A stretch of 64,000 nucleotides of DNA. Source: an uncultured Caulobacter sp. (GTDB taxonomy: Bacteria; Pseudomonadota; Alphaproteobacteria; Caulobacterales; Caulobacteraceae). The translations under genes were made by a program, and so were the position numbers. Of this stretch, positions 20,390-29,704 are shown piece by piece. How positions within the stretch are numbered: position 1 is the first letter of the stretch; each line of letters opens with the position of its first letter. A model generated the notes under the pieces. The model had not been told where the DNA came from, did not search any database, and worked only from the letters and a program-made list of their open reading frames with translations. The stretch spans positions 22,593-86,592 of the forward strand of contig CAJYMH010000033.1 in the NCBI GenBank assembly GCA_913776195.1, read 5' to 3'.

Positions 20390-21789
20390 CAGTGGTCCCC
20401 ACCCGCACCGGCCCCGGAACCGAGCGAGGCCAGGGCGGCCGCGACCGTCCCGGCTTTCGACCCGTTGGACCCCTTCACCATGATCACGTCGCCGCCCCGT
20501 ACGGCCGACATGACCAGCGGCGTCAATTCAGCCGCTGTCTCGGCGTACCCCCCACGGCGAGTCGGGGGAAGCGCCTCCCACAGGGATTTCATCAGCGGCC
20601 CGGCGCAGAACACCAGGTCGATTCCGGCGTCTTCAGCCAGCGAGGCCAGCGCCGCGTGGTGCTCCGCCGCCTGCGGGCCCAACTCCAGCATGTCGGTCAG
20701 CGCGACGATGCGTCGCCCCGCGACCTTACGGGCGCCCAGGTTCTTGATCCCGGCCGCCATGGAGATTGGATTGGCGTTGTAGCTTTCATCCACCAGCGTG
20801 AAACCGCCGCCGTCGATGGCGACGACCTTTTCGGCCCCGCGTCCCTCGATAGGCGCGAACTTGGCCAGGGCCTCCAGCGCCGTCGCGCGCGGCACGTCCA
20901 GCGCCTCCAGCATCAGCAGCACGCACAGGCTGTTCAGGCCCCAATGTTGGCCCGCCTGCAGGATCGGAAAGCTGATCACCTCCCCCCGGATCACCGCATG
21001 CACCGTCGCACCGTCGCCATGGCTGTCGAAGCCGGTCAGGCGAGCCGTGCAGTCGGCGCCGGAGCCGAAGCTCCACACTGTCGCCCCGACCTTCGCGGCC
21101 TCCGCCGTCAGCAGGTCGAACCACGTATTGTCGGCGTTCAGCACCGCGATCCCGCCCGGCTCCAGCCCGGCGAAGATCTCGGCCTTGGCGCGGGCGACGC
21201 CTTCCTCCCCGTCCGGGAAGTTCTCGGTATGCACCGGCCCGACCGTGGTGATGGCCACGGCATGCGGGCGAACCATCCGCGACAGGGGCGTGATTTCGTC
21301 GGCGTGGTTCATGCCGACCTCGAACACCGCGCGCTCGGTGTCGCGCGGCATCCGCGCCAGGGTCAGAGGAACCCCGATGTGGTTGTTGTAGGACTTTACC
21401 GACGCATGGCCGCGCCCGGCCAGGCGCAGCCCCGCCTCCACCGCCCGGGTGACGCTGGTCTTGCCGACCGAACCCGTCACCGCGCCGCGCTTGGCGGGCG
21501 CACGATCACGCGCCGCTTCTCCCAGCAATTCCAGGGCCTTGAGCGTATCGCCTACGATGACGCAGGAGCCCTCCACCGCTCGCGTGGTCAGCGATCCCGC
21601 CGCGCCGGAGGCCAGGGCGCCGGGCACGAAATCATGCGCGTCGCGCACGCCGGCCAGGGCCACGAAAAGGTCGCCAGACTCGATGGAGCGGGTGTCGATG
21701 GAGACGCCGGAAACTTCAAAGGGCGCGCCATTCAGCACGCCGCCGGTGGCGGCCGCGATCTCCGCGGCGGTCCACAGGGATTCAGCCAT
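20389..21789 (-). CDS. murF: UDP-MurNAc-tripeptide--D-Ala-D-Ala ligase MurF
   Basis: 466 residues from the ATG at 21789 (ATGGCTGA overlaps the murE end by 8 nt); the open frame to 22104 lies inside murE. Motifs are [20 protein letters not shown] at the N-terminus, the ATP loop [32 protein letters not shown], and the C-terminal [16 protein letters not shown], which is diagnostic for MurF. It adds D-Ala-D-Ala in the last cytosolic precursor step, using the Ddl product. Confidence 0.97.
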   Translation of the reverse strand: MAESLWTAAEIAAATGGVLNGAPFEVSGVSIDTRSIESGDLFVALAGVRDAHDFVPGALASGAAGSLTTRAVEGSCVIVGDTLKALELLGEAARDRAPAKRGAVTGSVGKTSVTRAVEAGLRLAGRGHASVKSYNNHIGVPLTLARMPRDTERAVFEVGMNHADEITPLSRMVRPHAVAITTVGPVHTENFPDGEEGVARAKAEIFAGLEPGGIAVLNADNTWFDLLTAEAAKVGATVWSFGSGADCTARLTGFDSHGDGATVHAVIRGEVISFPILQAGQHWGLNSLCVLLMLEALDVPRATALEALAKFAPIEGRGAEKVVAIDGGGFTLVDESYNANPISMAAGIKNLGARKVAGRRIVALTDMLELGPQAAEHHAALASLAEDAGIDLVFCAGPLMKSLWEALPPTRRGGYAETAAELTPLVMSAVRGGDVIMVKGSNGSKAGTVAAALASLGSGAGAGGDH

Positions 21790-23239
21790 CAGCCAGCCCC
21801 AACGCGCTCGCGGTCTCGGCCACGTCGTCGAACGGATGGGTGACGCCGGCGATGATCTGCCCCTGCTCATGCCCCTTGCCGGCCACGACGAGGACGTCGC
21901 CATCCTCCAGCAGCGCGGCGGCGGCGCGGATGGCTTCGCGGCGGTCGCCGATCTCACGCGCGCCGGCGGCCGCGGCCATGATCTCGGCGCGGATGACGGC
22001 GGGCTCTTCCGAGCGCGGGTTGTCGTCCGTGACGATGGCCACGTCGGCCAGGCGGGCCGCGATCTGGCCCATCTGGGGACGCTTAGAGCGGTCGCGATCA
22101 CCACCGGCCCCGAACACGGCGATCAGCTTGCCGCGCGTATGCGGACGCAGGGCCTTCAGCACAGTCTCCAGACCGTCCGGGGTATGGGCGTAGTCCACAT
22201 AGGCTTCGCCGCCCTTGGGGCCGGTCCCGACGCGTTGCAGTCGCCCCGCCGCCCCCTGCAGGCTTTCCAGCGCCTTCAGCACGGCCGCAGGCTCCTCGCC
22301 CGCCGCGATGCACAAGCCCGCGGCCACCAGCACGTTGTCGGCCTGGAAGGCGCCCGCCAGCGTCAGGTTCACCACATGCTCGACGCCGTCATGGGCGATC
22401 ACCAGGCGCTGGCCTTCCGGCAGCAGCTCGCGGCTGACCAGACGCAGGCCCCGCCCCTTCTCGCCCACCGACGACAGGGTCAGCCCCGCGCCCACCGCCG
22501 CCGCCGCAAAAGCCGGATAGGCGTCGGAATCCGCGTTCAGCACCGCCGTCGACCAGCGCGGCAACAGGGTGTCGAACAGGCGCAGCTTGGCCGCGCGATA
22601 GACGCCCATGGTGCCGTGATAGTCCAAGTGATCCTGGGTGAAGTTGGTGAAGCCGCCCGCCGTCAGGCGCACGCCGTCCAGCCGCCGCTGATCCACACCG
22701 TGCGAGGACGCCTCCAGCGCCATGTGCGTCACGCCTTCGGCGGCTAGCTTGGCCAGCATTTCGGACACGTCGGCGGCGTCGGGCGTTGTCAGGCCCGGCG
22801 GCGTCAGCTGCACGTCCGGCTTGCCCTTCTCCGACACAGTGACGCCCAAGGTGCCCATGCTGGCGGCCTTGTGGCCCAGCTCGGCGAAGATCTGCCGGCA
22901 GAACACGGCGACCGACGTCTTGCCGTTGGTCCCCGTTACCGCCACGCAGGTCTTGGGCTGCGCGCCCCAGAAGCTGGCGGCGGCCAGGGCGTAGGCCCGG
23001 CGCGGGTCCTGCGCATGCACCACCGGCACCGGCAGGTCGGTCACGTCCGAAGGCGCCAGGATGGCGGCGGCCCCCGCGTTCAGCGCGGCGGGTATGAAGC
23101 TGCGGCCGTCGACCTTGGAGCCCGGCAGGGCTACGAACAGCGTGCCGGCCTTCACCTTGCGGCTGTCGGCGGTGACGCCGGTGATGACGGGATCAACGGG
23201 CAGGTCCCGTTGGACCAGATCGGACAGGGGCATGGTCAT
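21782..23239 (-). CDS. murE: UDP-MurNAc-L-Ala-D-Glu--meso-diaminopimelate ligase MurE
   Basis: 485 residues (ATG at 23239 or 23233). It has ITGVTADSRKVKAGTLFVAL at the N-terminus, the ATP loop VTGTNGKTSVAVFCRQI, MALEASSHGVDQRRLDGV and FTQDHLDYHGTM. DDNPRSEEP contains the DNPR motif that selects meso-diaminopimelate over lysine, so the wall should be DAP-type as expected for a Gram-negative. It is coupled by 4-nt overlap to ftsI and by 8 nt to murF. Confidence 0.97.
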   Translation of the reverse strand: MTMPLSDLVQRDLPVDPVITGVTADSRKVKAGTLFVALPGSKVDGRSFIPAALNAGAAAILAPSDVTDLPVPVVHAQDPRRAYALAAASFWGAQPKTCVAVTGTNGKTSVAVFCRQIFAELGHKAASMGTLGVTVSEKGKPDVQLTPPGLTTPDAADVSEMLAKLAAEGVTHMALEASSHGVDQRRLDGVRLTAGGFTNFTQDHLDYHGTMGVYRAAKLRLFDTLLPRWSTAVLNADSDAYPAFAAAAVGAGLTLSSVGEKGRGLRLVSRELLPEGQRLVIAHDGVEHVVNLTLAGAFQADNVLVAAGLCIAAGEEPAAVLKALESLQGAAGRLQRVGTGPKGGEAYVDYAHTPDGLETVLKALRPHTRGKLIAVFGAGGDRDRSKRPQMGQIAARLADVAIVTDDNPRSEEPAVIRAEIMAAAAGAREIGDRREAIRAAAALLEDGDVLVVAGKGHEQGQIIAGVTHPFDDVAETASALGLADG

Positions 23240-24996
23240 CGGCCGCCTCCAGAAGCGGCGAACGCGCCGTTCGACGCGACAGAATAGGAAACGTCGTACT
23301 TGCGTTGAACGCCAAGGAACGGAGCGATCCGGTCGATCACCTTGCCCGCCGCCGGCGCGCCGACCCAGCCGCCCGTGGAGAAGCCGTAGCTTTCCTTGGT
23401 GCCGTTCGGCTCGTCCATCAGGATAAGGACGAAATAGCGGTCGGCCTCCACCGGGCCGTCGGTCGGGAAGACCGCCGCGAAGGATGACACCTGGCGCTTG
23501 TGGTTGTAGCCGCGGATTGCCGGGTCGTACTTCTCGCCCGTCCCCGTCTTGCCGCCCACCGACAGGCCGGGAGCATTGGCCTTTCCGCCGCTGCCGATCG
23601 GGTCGGAGACGTTGGCGCGCATGATCTGCAGCATCTCCAGCGAGCTCTGCTCGGAGATCACCCGCTCGCCCTTGGGACGATAATTGACGTCCTGCTTGCG
23701 GATGGTCAGCGGCACGCGCACCCCGCCGTTTAGCAGCGACCCCATGGCCTCGGTCAGGGCCAGCGGGCTGACGTTCATGCCGTGACCGAACGAGGTGGAG
23801 GCCACCGTATCGTCATTCCAGACCTTCGGCGTCAGCGGCCGGGCGGACTCGCGCAGCTCCACGCTGGCCGGCTTGGTCAGGCCCAGCTTGGTGAAATACT
23901 GCTCAAGCCGGCGCGGACCGATGGCCACGCCCAGCTTGGCGGTGCCGATATTGGACGAATGCTGGAACACCTCCACCAGCGTCAGGACCTTCCGCGCGGC
24001 GTGGTAGTCGTGGATCGTCCGGTAGCCCAGTTTGTACGGTTGGGTCGCATCGAACGTGGAGCTCGGCGTGGCCACCCCGGTGTCCAGGCCGATGGCGACC
24101 GTGAACGCTTTGAAGGTCGAGCCCATCTCATAGACCGAGGCCGCCGCGCGGTTCAGGCGCGCGCTGTCGTCCGAGGCGTTCGGCTTGTTCGGATCGAAGG
24201 TCGGCCAGCTGGACAGGCCGAGTATCTCGCCCGTGTGGACGTTGGTGACGATCCCCACCGCGCCCTTTGGCGTGAAGTGCATGGCGGCCTTGTTCAGTTC
24301 ATCGTCCAGCGCCGCCTGGATGCGCAGGTCGATGGACAGCGGCAAGGAGCCGCCGCCGCGCGCCGCGATTTGCCGCAGTTCGGAGTCCAAGGCGCGCTCT
24401 GCGCCCGCCAGACCCGCCCCGCCCTTGTCGGAGAAACCGATCAGGTGCGCCGCCGTGCCGCCCAGCGGATAGACGCGGCGCCCCTCCTCCTCGAAGCTGA
24501 CGCCCGGCAGGCCCAGCGCGTGGATGACGTTGCGCTCCTCCGGCGTCAGACCGCCATGGACGAAGATCCGGCGATTGCCTTGCAGAGCTTTGTTCAGGCG
24601 CTTGGCGTCCAGACCGACCACCGTGCGGCGCAGGGCGCGGCGGGTCTCGGCGGCGTCCCAGACGTCCGACGGATCAATATAGAGGCCGTAGTGGGTCAGG
24701 TCGGCGGCCAGCAGTTCGCCGTTGCGGTCGGTCAGGTCGGCGCGGGCGGCGCCGATCAAGGGCGCATAGTCTCCGCCCCGTCCGGCGTCAGAGAACACAG
24801 CCGAACGTCCCGCCCCAATGGCCAGCCCCAGGAACACGGTCCCGAAGATCGCCAGGATGAAGAAGATACGCAGGCGGGTGTCGTCCTGGGCGCGGCCGGC
24901 GGCCTTCGACCGCTCGAAGGCGTGCTCCAGGCTCCAGACGCGCTCGATGATCCAGCGCCATGCGGGCAAGCGAGGCGAGATGTCCGCCAGGCTCAT
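23236..24996 (-). CDS. ftsI: Septal transpeptidase FtsI (PBP3)
   Basis: 586-residue class B penicillin-binding protein. It has a cytosolic N-terminus, one membrane segment (about 43-62), a pedestal domain containing ARADLTDRNGELLAADL, and a transpeptidase domain with SxxK at 293-296 (GSTFKAF), SSN at 347-349 and KTG at 483-485. It cross-links septal peptidoglycan with FtsW. It is coupled by 4-nt overlaps to ftsL before it and murE after it. The C-terminal tail after the transpeptidase domain is short and Ser/Gly/Ala-rich. Confidence 0.97.
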   Translation of the reverse strand: MSLADISPRLPAWRWIIERVWSLEHAFERSKAAGRAQDDTRLRIFFILAIFGTVFLGLAIGAGRSAVFSDAGRGGDYAPLIGAARADLTDRNGELLAADLTHYGLYIDPSDVWDAAETRRALRRTVVGLDAKRLNKALQGNRRIFVHGGLTPEERNVIHALGLPGVSFEEEGRRVYPLGGTAAHLIGFSDKGGAGLAGAERALDSELRQIAARGGGSLPLSIDLRIQAALDDELNKAAMHFTPKGAVGIVTNVHTGEILGLSSWPTFDPNKPNASDDSARLNRAAASVYEMGSTFKAFTVAIGLDTGVATPSSTFDATQPYKLGYRTIHDYHAARKVLTLVEVFQHSSNIGTAKLGVAIGPRRLEQYFTKLGLTKPASVELRESARPLTPKVWNDDTVASTSFGHGMNVSPLALTEAMGSLLNGGVRVPLTIRKQDVNYRPKGERVISEQSSLEMLQIMRANVSDPIGSGGKANAPGLSVGGKTGTGEKYDPAIRGYNHKRQVSSFAAVFPTDGPVEADRYFVLILMDEPNGTKESYGFSTGGWVGAPAAGKVIDRIAPFLGVQRKYDVSYSVASNGAFAASGGGR

Positions 24997-25409
24997 TGCA
25001 GGTTCTCCATCGGCGTCTCCGGCGTGGGTTCGTCGGAGGCCGCCGCAGCATTGCTTTCCGGCGCTGCCGGCGCCGGGACGGGACGCTGCGGCGACAGACG
25101 CGCTGCGATCTCGGCCAGTCTATCGGATTCGATCTCCTGGGCGGCCTTGATCGGCTCCAGACCCAGATAGTTTGTGGCCAGCCGCTCTAGCCGGCGCGGC
25201 TGCTCCAGATAGGCCACCTCGGCCTTCAGCAGACGGACGCGGACACGCTCGGAAGAGATTTCACGATCCAGTCGCGCGATCTCCGCGCGCTCGCCGCCGG
25301 CCACGGTCTTGGCCAGGTACACGCCCAGCACCAGCAGGAGCAGCAGGGTCAGGGCGAAGATCTCGATGACGCGGAAGCCGCGATAGCGCCGGGCGAAGAT
25401 CGAGCTCAT
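24993..25409 (-). CDS. ftsL: Cell division protein FtsL-like
   Basis: 138 residues with FtsL architecture: a short basic N-terminus, one membrane segment (about 14-33, [20 protein letters not shown]), a heptad-like coiled coil (about 38-75, [20 protein letters not shown]), and a Pro/Ala/Glu-rich tail. FtsL sequences diverge strongly, so the call rests on the rsmH-ftsL-ftsI position and this layout. It would bridge FtsQ/FtsB and FtsW/FtsI. It is coupled by 4-nt overlaps on both sides. Confidence 0.85.
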   Translation of the reverse strand: MSSIFARRYRGFRVIEIFALTLLLLLVLGVYLAKTVAGGERAEIARLDREISSERVRVRLLKAEVAYLEQPRRLERLATNYLGLEPIKAAQEIESDRLAEIAARLSPQRPVPAPAAPESNAAAASDEPTPETPMENLQ

Positions 25410-26350
25410 GCGCGCCCCTCCTCCGCCCAGGCCGGCGCCGCGGTCCGCAGGCCGGCGCGCAGCTTGGCCGAACGCGCGCGCGGATTGACCGCCAGCTCCG
25501 CCTCGCCAGGGGCGGCGGCTTTGCCGATCAGCTCGAACGTCGGGGCCGGCCCGCGCTCAGTCGGCGGCGCATGGCGCGAACCGCCGGGCGTCTTGCCGGC
25601 GCGTTCGATGAAGAAGCTTTTGACGATCCGGTCTTCCAGCGAATGGAAGGTCACCACCGCCAGCCGACCGCCCGGCTTAAGGATGCGCTCGGCGGCGTCC
25701 AGCGCCCGCTCCAGCTCGGTCAGCTCTTCGTTCACCGCGATGCGCAGGGCCTGGAAGGTCTTGGTCGCCGGATGGACCTTGGCGCCGCGGCGCCCGCCCA
25801 GGGCGCGCTCCACCACCTCGGCTAGGTCCAGGGTTCGGCTGAACGGCTGCTCTGCCCGACGACGGATAATGAACGACGCCACCCGGCGACTCTCGCGCTC
25901 CTCGCCGTAGACATAGAGGATGCGGGCCAGCTCCTCTTTCTCCAACTCATTGACCAGGTCGGCGGCGGTCGGACCGTCGGCGGCCATACGCATGTCCAAC
26001 GGACCGTCACGCATGAACGAAAAGCCGCGCTCGGCCTCGTCCAGCTGCATGGACGACACGCCGATGTCGAGCACCACGCCGTCCACCGACGCCGGACCGA
26101 AATGCTCGCCCATCTGCGAGAAGCGATCCTGGATCAGGCGGAAACGATTGTTCTCCGCCGCCAGGGGCTCGGCGAAGCGTAGAACCGTCGGGTCACGGTC
26201 GAAGCCCACCACATGAGCCCCAGAGGCGAGAATGGCGCGGGAGTAGCCGCCCGCGCCGAAGGTTCCGTCGATAATCGTCTCGCCCGGCTTGGCGCTCAGG
26301 GCGCCGAGCACCTCGTCGAGCAGGACGGAGATATGGGGCGCTTCGCTCAT
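25406..26350 (-). CDS. rsmH: 16S rRNA m4C1402 methyltransferase RsmH (MraW)
   Basis: 314 residues from the ATG at 26350, which overlaps the mraZ stop as ATGA; the longer frame to 26524 runs inside mraZ. SAM-binding motif [17 protein letters not shown] comes near the N-terminus, preceded by [10 protein letters not shown], then [37 protein letters not shown] and [13 protein letters not shown], all RsmH hallmarks. It methylates C1402 in the ribosomal P site. It is the second gene of the dcw cluster. Confidence 0.97.
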   Translation of the reverse strand: MSEAPHISVLLDEVLGALSAKPGETIIDGTFGAGGYSRAILASGAHVVGFDRDPTVLRFAEPLAAENNRFRLIQDRFSQMGEHFGPASVDGVVLDIGVSSMQLDEAERGFSFMRDGPLDMRMAADGPTAADLVNELEKEELARILYVYGEERESRRVASFIIRRRAEQPFSRTLDLAEVVERALGGRRGAKVHPATKTFQALRIAVNEELTELERALDAAERILKPGGRLAVVTFHSLEDRIVKSFFIERAGKTPGGSRHAPPTERGPAPTFELIGKAAAPGEAELAVNPRARSAKLRAGLRTAAPAWAEEGRA

Positions 26351-26814
26351 GCCGCGCCCCCCAGGCGCGCCGTGCGCTGCTGGGCGCGCAGGGCGGCCAG
26401 CCCATCGCGGGCGGCGAGGCGCTGCTCGGCGCGATGAGCGACAAAAGCGTCGCGCGACCAGATCTGGAAACGGTCGCCCAGCCCAACCACCGAAACCCAG
26501 TCGGTCAGGCCAAACATTTCGCACAGACTGTCCGGCAGGGTGATGCGGCCGGCGCTGTCGAAGGACAGGCGGGCCATGCCGCCCAGCACGCTGGTCTCCA
26601 GGGCGGTTCGGACCGGATCGCCGAACGGCATCTCCTCGATCACCCCGTTGTAGCGGTCGAACAGCGCCTTGCCGCCCGCCTCTAGGCAGTCGGCCTCGAT
26701 CGAAGGGAAGCAGAAGACGCCGTCGAAGGGCCCCGACATGGCCGCGCGGAACTCCTGCGGCACCACGATGCGCCGCTTAGCGTCCAGCTGCTTGTCGAAC
26801 GTCGAGAGAAACAC
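26347..26814 (-). CDS. mraZ: Transcriptional regulator MraZ
   Basis: 155 residues from a GTG at 26814 (encoded start [20 protein letters not shown]); an ATG at 26844 would add 10 residues without family similarity. There are two MraZ/AbrB-like halves: [17 protein letters not shown] and [17 protein letters not shown]. The conserved D-x-x-G-R is intact in the second half but reads DAKRR in the first. MraZ binds the mra promoter as a ring and represses the dcw cluster in E. coli. It is the first gene of the cluster here, with matching boxes upstream. Confidence 0.94.
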   Translation of the reverse strand: MFLSTFDKQLDAKRRIVVPQEFRAAMSGPFDGVFCFPSIEADCLEAGGKALFDRYNGVIEEMPFGDPVRTALETSVLGGMARLSFDSAGRITLPDSLCEMFGLTDWVSVVGLGDRFQIWSRDAFVAHRAEQRLAARDGLAALRAQQRTARLGGAA

Positions 26815-26879
26815 CCTCGTCCAGCCCTGCCCAATCGCGCCCACACGGACCCGCCGTCAACCTTAACGACCGGTCCATT

Positions 26880-26903
26880 TGGGTTAACATGGGATAGATT
26901 GGG
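26880..26903 (+). promoter_or_regulatory. Three TGGG repeats with 10-bp period: candidate MraZ operator
   Basis: TGGG starts at 26880, 26890 and 26900, giving three direct repeats one helical turn apart, 66 nt upstream of the mraZ start. MraZ of E. coli is known to bind three TGGGN boxes separated by 5 nt, the same period. The repeats read on the strand opposite to mraZ. A GTTAAC palindrome (26883-26888) lies between the first two, and a GAATC (GANTC) site at 26924-26928 is just upstream. The 26815-27079 interval has no other gene. Confidence 0.65.
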
Positions 26904-27079
26904 ATACAATGACACTGAATGCCGAATCTCTACGAAAACAACGTCAGTTCAGGCGATTATGGTTAACGCAAGTAAAGCATCCACAGAACATACACAGAAC
27001 AGGCAAGTAGAATGGTGAATCCGGCGCCGACGTTATGTGAGCCGGAGTCATCCTGTCCCAATCGGGACCGCTGAATGGA

Positions 27080-27474
27080 AAGCAGGATCAGACGGCCTAT
27101 AAGCCGGGTTCTGTGCCGCCCCTTGCGGGACGCGACGATCATTCCTCTGGACCGCCCATCGCTGGACGGTTCTCGCGACCTACCCGAACGTCTCGGACCG
27201 GCGACGGTCCTACCCCAGCAAAGGGGCTCGACGTTCCTATTTGGTCTTGCTCCAGGCGGGGCTTGCCGTGCCGTCCGCATTACTGCGTCCGCGGTGGGCT
27301 CTTACCCCACCCTTTCACCCTTACCGACGGCCGAGGCCGCAGGCGGTTTGCTTTCTGTGGCGCTATCCCTAGGCTCGCGCCCGGCGGGCGTTACCCGCCG
27401 CCTTGTCACCGTGGAGCCCGGACTTTCCTCGACGCCCGAAGGCGCCGCGACCGCCCGGCCGTCTGATCCTGCGG
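27080..27474 (-). ncRNA. rnpB: RNase P RNA, bacterial class A
   Basis: The minus strand carries universally conserved RNase P RNA elements: GAGGAAAGTCCGGGCTCC near the 5' end (27409-27430 region), and ACAGAACCCGGCTTATAGGC near the 3' end (27095-27115). Helix P1 can be drawn exactly: GCAGGATCAGACGGCC at the 5' end pairs with GGCCGTCTGATCCTGC at the 3' end (27457-27472 with 27082-27097), which sets the limits. The length is about 395 nt, normal for alphaproteobacteria. It is the ribozyme that matures tRNA 5' ends. TTGACC at 27505-27500 is a possible -35, 17 nt before a poor -10. Confidence 0.95.
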
Positions 27475-27501
27475 CCTCTGTGAGGGCTCAGGCCCCCGCG
27501 G

Positions 27502-28224
27502 TCAAGACGCGCGCAGCAGATGCACCAGCCGCGCGCGGGTCTCGCCGTCGGCGATGCCGTCGAAACGGCTCTGCAGCCAGTGGCGCTGGAAGGTGCTGAC
27601 GATCAGCTTCGTATGGGCGTCGTACTTGCCCGAAGGCGCGCAGTCATAGCCCAGGCGCGTCAGACCGGCCTGCAAGGCGAACACCCCCGCCCCCTCGTCG
27701 CCCTCGGCCAGCGGCGCGCCAGGCGAGGCCGGCGGCTCGACCCATAGGCCGTGGCCAGCTTCCGCCAGGGTCTTCCACGGGAACAGCTCGCCCGGATCGA
27801 CCTTGCGGTCCGGCGCGACGTCCGAATGGCCGATGATCCGGTCATTGGACACGTCCCAGCGGGTGCGGATGTCGGTGGTCAGGGCGATCACCGCCGCGAT
27901 CTGCGCCTCGGGGAACGGGCGATAGCCGAACTCGTGCCCCGGATTGACGATCTCGATGCCGATGGAGACGTGGTTCAGCCCCGTCTCGCCTTTCCAGAAC
28001 GACCTGCCTGCGTGCCAGGCGCGGCGCTCCTCCGGCACCAAACGAAAGATGCGGCCGTCCTCCTCGACCATGTAGTGCGAGGACACCTTCTTCTCCGGCG
28101 TGCGCAGTTGGGTCAGCGCCGCCTCGCCCGTCTTCATGCCGGTGTAGTGCATGACGATCATGTTCGGCGGAGCCTGCCGCGCGTCGAAATTGGGCGAGGG
28201 GGCCTCGATGAATTCCAGCGACAT
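27502..28224 (-). CDS. N-acetylmuramoyl-L-alanine amidase (Amidase_2 plus peptidoglycan-binding domain)
   Basis: 240 residues. The N-terminal amidase domain (about 20-155) has MIVMHYTGMKTGEAAL, SSHYMVEEDGRIFRLVPEE, AWHAG, SIGIEIVNPG and IIGHSDVAPDRKVDPGELF; the two His and the Asp of HSDVAPDRK-type sites match AmpD/AmiD zinc enzymes. The C-terminal ~65 residues (VFALQAGLTRLGYD to GIADGETRARLVHLL) are a PG_binding_1 domain. It cleaves the MurNAc-L-Ala bond. No signal peptide is visible, so it may be a cytosolic recycling enzyme (AmpD-like). It is coupled to the permease by one base. Confidence 0.9.
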   Translation of the reverse strand: MSLEFIEAPSPNFDARQAPPNMIVMHYTGMKTGEAALTQLRTPEKKVSSHYMVEEDGRIFRLVPEERRAWHAGRSFWKGETGLNHVSIGIEIVNPGHEFGYRPFPEAQIAAVIALTTDIRTRWDVSNDRIIGHSDVAPDRKVDPGELFPWKTLAEAGHGLWVEPPASPGAPLAEGDEGAGVFALQAGLTRLGYDCAPSGKYDAHTKLIVSTFQRHWLQSRFDGIADGETRARLVHLLRAS

Positions 28225-29114
28225 CAGACTCGGTTCCGGACAAGCAGCAGCAGCGGCATGACGTGGTTGCGCCTCAGGGCCACGATCAGCACGCCGATCA
28301 GGGCCAGGGCCGCCCCGATCCCCATGCGCAGGTCGAAGTGGTCATGGGTGATGAGCACGCCAAGCCCGATGGTGGCAAGCGGCGTCATCAGGGTCAGCGG
28401 CGATATTAGGTTCGCCTCGTACCGCCCGATCAGGAAGTAGTAGACCGTGTGGGCCACCACCGAGACGACCAGGGCGCTGAACACCACCGCCGCCCAGAAC
28501 GGCCAGCCGACGGCCGTTGCGGCCTCCCACTGGCCGGTCTCGAACGCCATGGTCGCCGCCGCCAGGGGGATGAAAGACGACGCCCCCACCCAGGCCTGGA
28601 AGCGCAGGGGCTTCACCCCCTCCATCTGCTTCATCATCACCGCGCCGAACGATCCCGCCAGAGCCGACGCGGCAACGAACATCAGGCCGGGCGACAGCTC
28701 CAGCCCATGCGGGCTCCACATGACCGTGACCGCACCCAGGAAGGTCAGGGTGATCCCCAGCCCCCGCCGCCAGCGAATCCGCTCCCCCAGCATCACCACC
28801 GACAGCAGGGTCGTCAGCGGCACCCCCACCTGCACCACGATGGCGGCGGCGGACGGCGAGGCGGTCTTGAAACCCAGGAACAGCAAGGCGAACCCGCCCG
28901 CCCCCATCAGCAGGCCGATGGTCACGATCCGCCATACGGGCTTCGGCGCGGGCAGAAGCCACGGCAGGGTCGCCAGCGCCACGATGGCGAACCGCACCGC
29001 CGCGTAGAACATCGGCGGCACGCCCCAGTGCGCGACCACGATCTTGCTGATGATGTTGTTGGTCGCCCAGATCAGGCAGACCGCCAGCAGCAGACCGAAA
29101 TCGCGCAGGTTCAT
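28224..29114 (-). CDS. DMT superfamily (EamA) permease
   Basis: 296 residues from the ATG at 29114, with ten hydrophobic segments arranged as two EamA repeats (about 1-140 and 150-290). It begins MNLRDFGLLLAVCLIWATNN, with FYAAVRFAIVALATLPWLLP in the first repeat, both typical of EamA proteins. The family exports small metabolites such as amino acids; the substrate cannot be read from sequence. The open frame to 29222 lies inside the next gene. It is one gap base from the DUF3052 gene and one base overlap from the amidase, so these form an operon. Confidence 0.85.
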   Translation of the reverse strand: MNLRDFGLLLAVCLIWATNNIISKIVVAHWGVPPMFYAAVRFAIVALATLPWLLPAPKPVWRIVTIGLLMGAGGFALLFLGFKTASPSAAAIVVQVGVPLTTLLSVVMLGERIRWRRGLGITLTFLGAVTVMWSPHGLELSPGLMFVAASALAGSFGAVMMKQMEGVKPLRFQAWVGASSFIPLAAATMAFETGQWEAATAVGWPFWAAVVFSALVVSVVAHTVYYFLIGRYEANLISPLTLMTPLATIGLGVLITHDHFDLRMGIGAALALIGVLIVALRRNHVMPLLLLVRNRV

Positions 29115-29115
29115 C

Positions 29116-29703
29116 TCAACCCCTCCGCCGCGTGAACCGCAGAGCCGTGTGGGCGTCAGAGAAGCCGCAGACCTTGTTGTCCACCAGGCCGTGGGCCCGT
29201 GCGGCGGCCATGACCTCCACATCCTTGACCGTCGCCGCCTTGCCCTTGCGCGACACGATCCACAGAGCCCCGCCCTCGGCCAGAGCCGGGATCAGCCCGC
29301 CGATGGCCGTCAGTTCGTCGGCGTCGTCCGCGCCGTAGAACAGGATCTCCAGATCCGCCAGCTCGCTGGTCGGCGCCGCGCGCGTGGATAGCTCGTCGAT
29401 GAACTCGTGGTCCGCCAGATTATGAACCCCGACCCGCTGTCCCGGCTTCACCCCAAGCTTGTCCAGCCGCGACGGCGGGTTGTTGATCGCTTCGGCCCAC
29501 TTCGCGGCCTGCGCTTCACCCAGCTCGAAACGCGCCTCGCCGACGACCAGATCACCGCCCTCGGCGCGGACGCTCTTCAGAGCATCCCCCTCGAAGACCC
29601 GGCGCGCCGCTCCCCGGAAGATAAGCTTCGGCTGCTCCCATTGAAGTTTGCCGTCGTCATCCCCGTCCGGGAACCGCGCATTGACGAGCGCTTCCTTCCC
29701 CAT
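29116..29703 (-). CDS. DUF3052 family protein
   Basis: 195 residues, soluble, no signal peptide. The second half matches the DUF3052 pattern as I know it: LDKLGVKPGQRVGVHNLADH, LEILFYGADDADEL, GGALWIVSRKGKAATVKD, and the ending AHGLVDNKVCGFSDAHTALRF. The fold is likely Rossmann-like with an unknown role. The first ~90 residues are a separate acidic region without recognised similarity. It lies one base from each neighbour (crotonase gene before, permease after), so all are probably co-transcribed. Confidence 0.75.
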   Translation of the reverse strand: MGKEALVNARFPDGDDDGKLQWEQPKLIFRGAARRVFEGDALKSVRAEGGDLVVGEARFELGEAQAAKWAEAINNPPSRLDKLGVKPGQRVGVHNLADHEFIDELSTRAAPTSELADLEILFYGADDADELTAIGGLIPALAEGGALWIVSRKGKAATVKDVEVMAAARAHGLVDNKVCGFSDAHTALRFTRRRG

Positions 29704-29704
29704 C

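Noticed and set aside
26884..26967. CtrA box upstream of mraZ
   Set aside because: TTAAC half-sites occur at 26863, 26884 and 26963, but none are paired at the N6/N7 spacing required.
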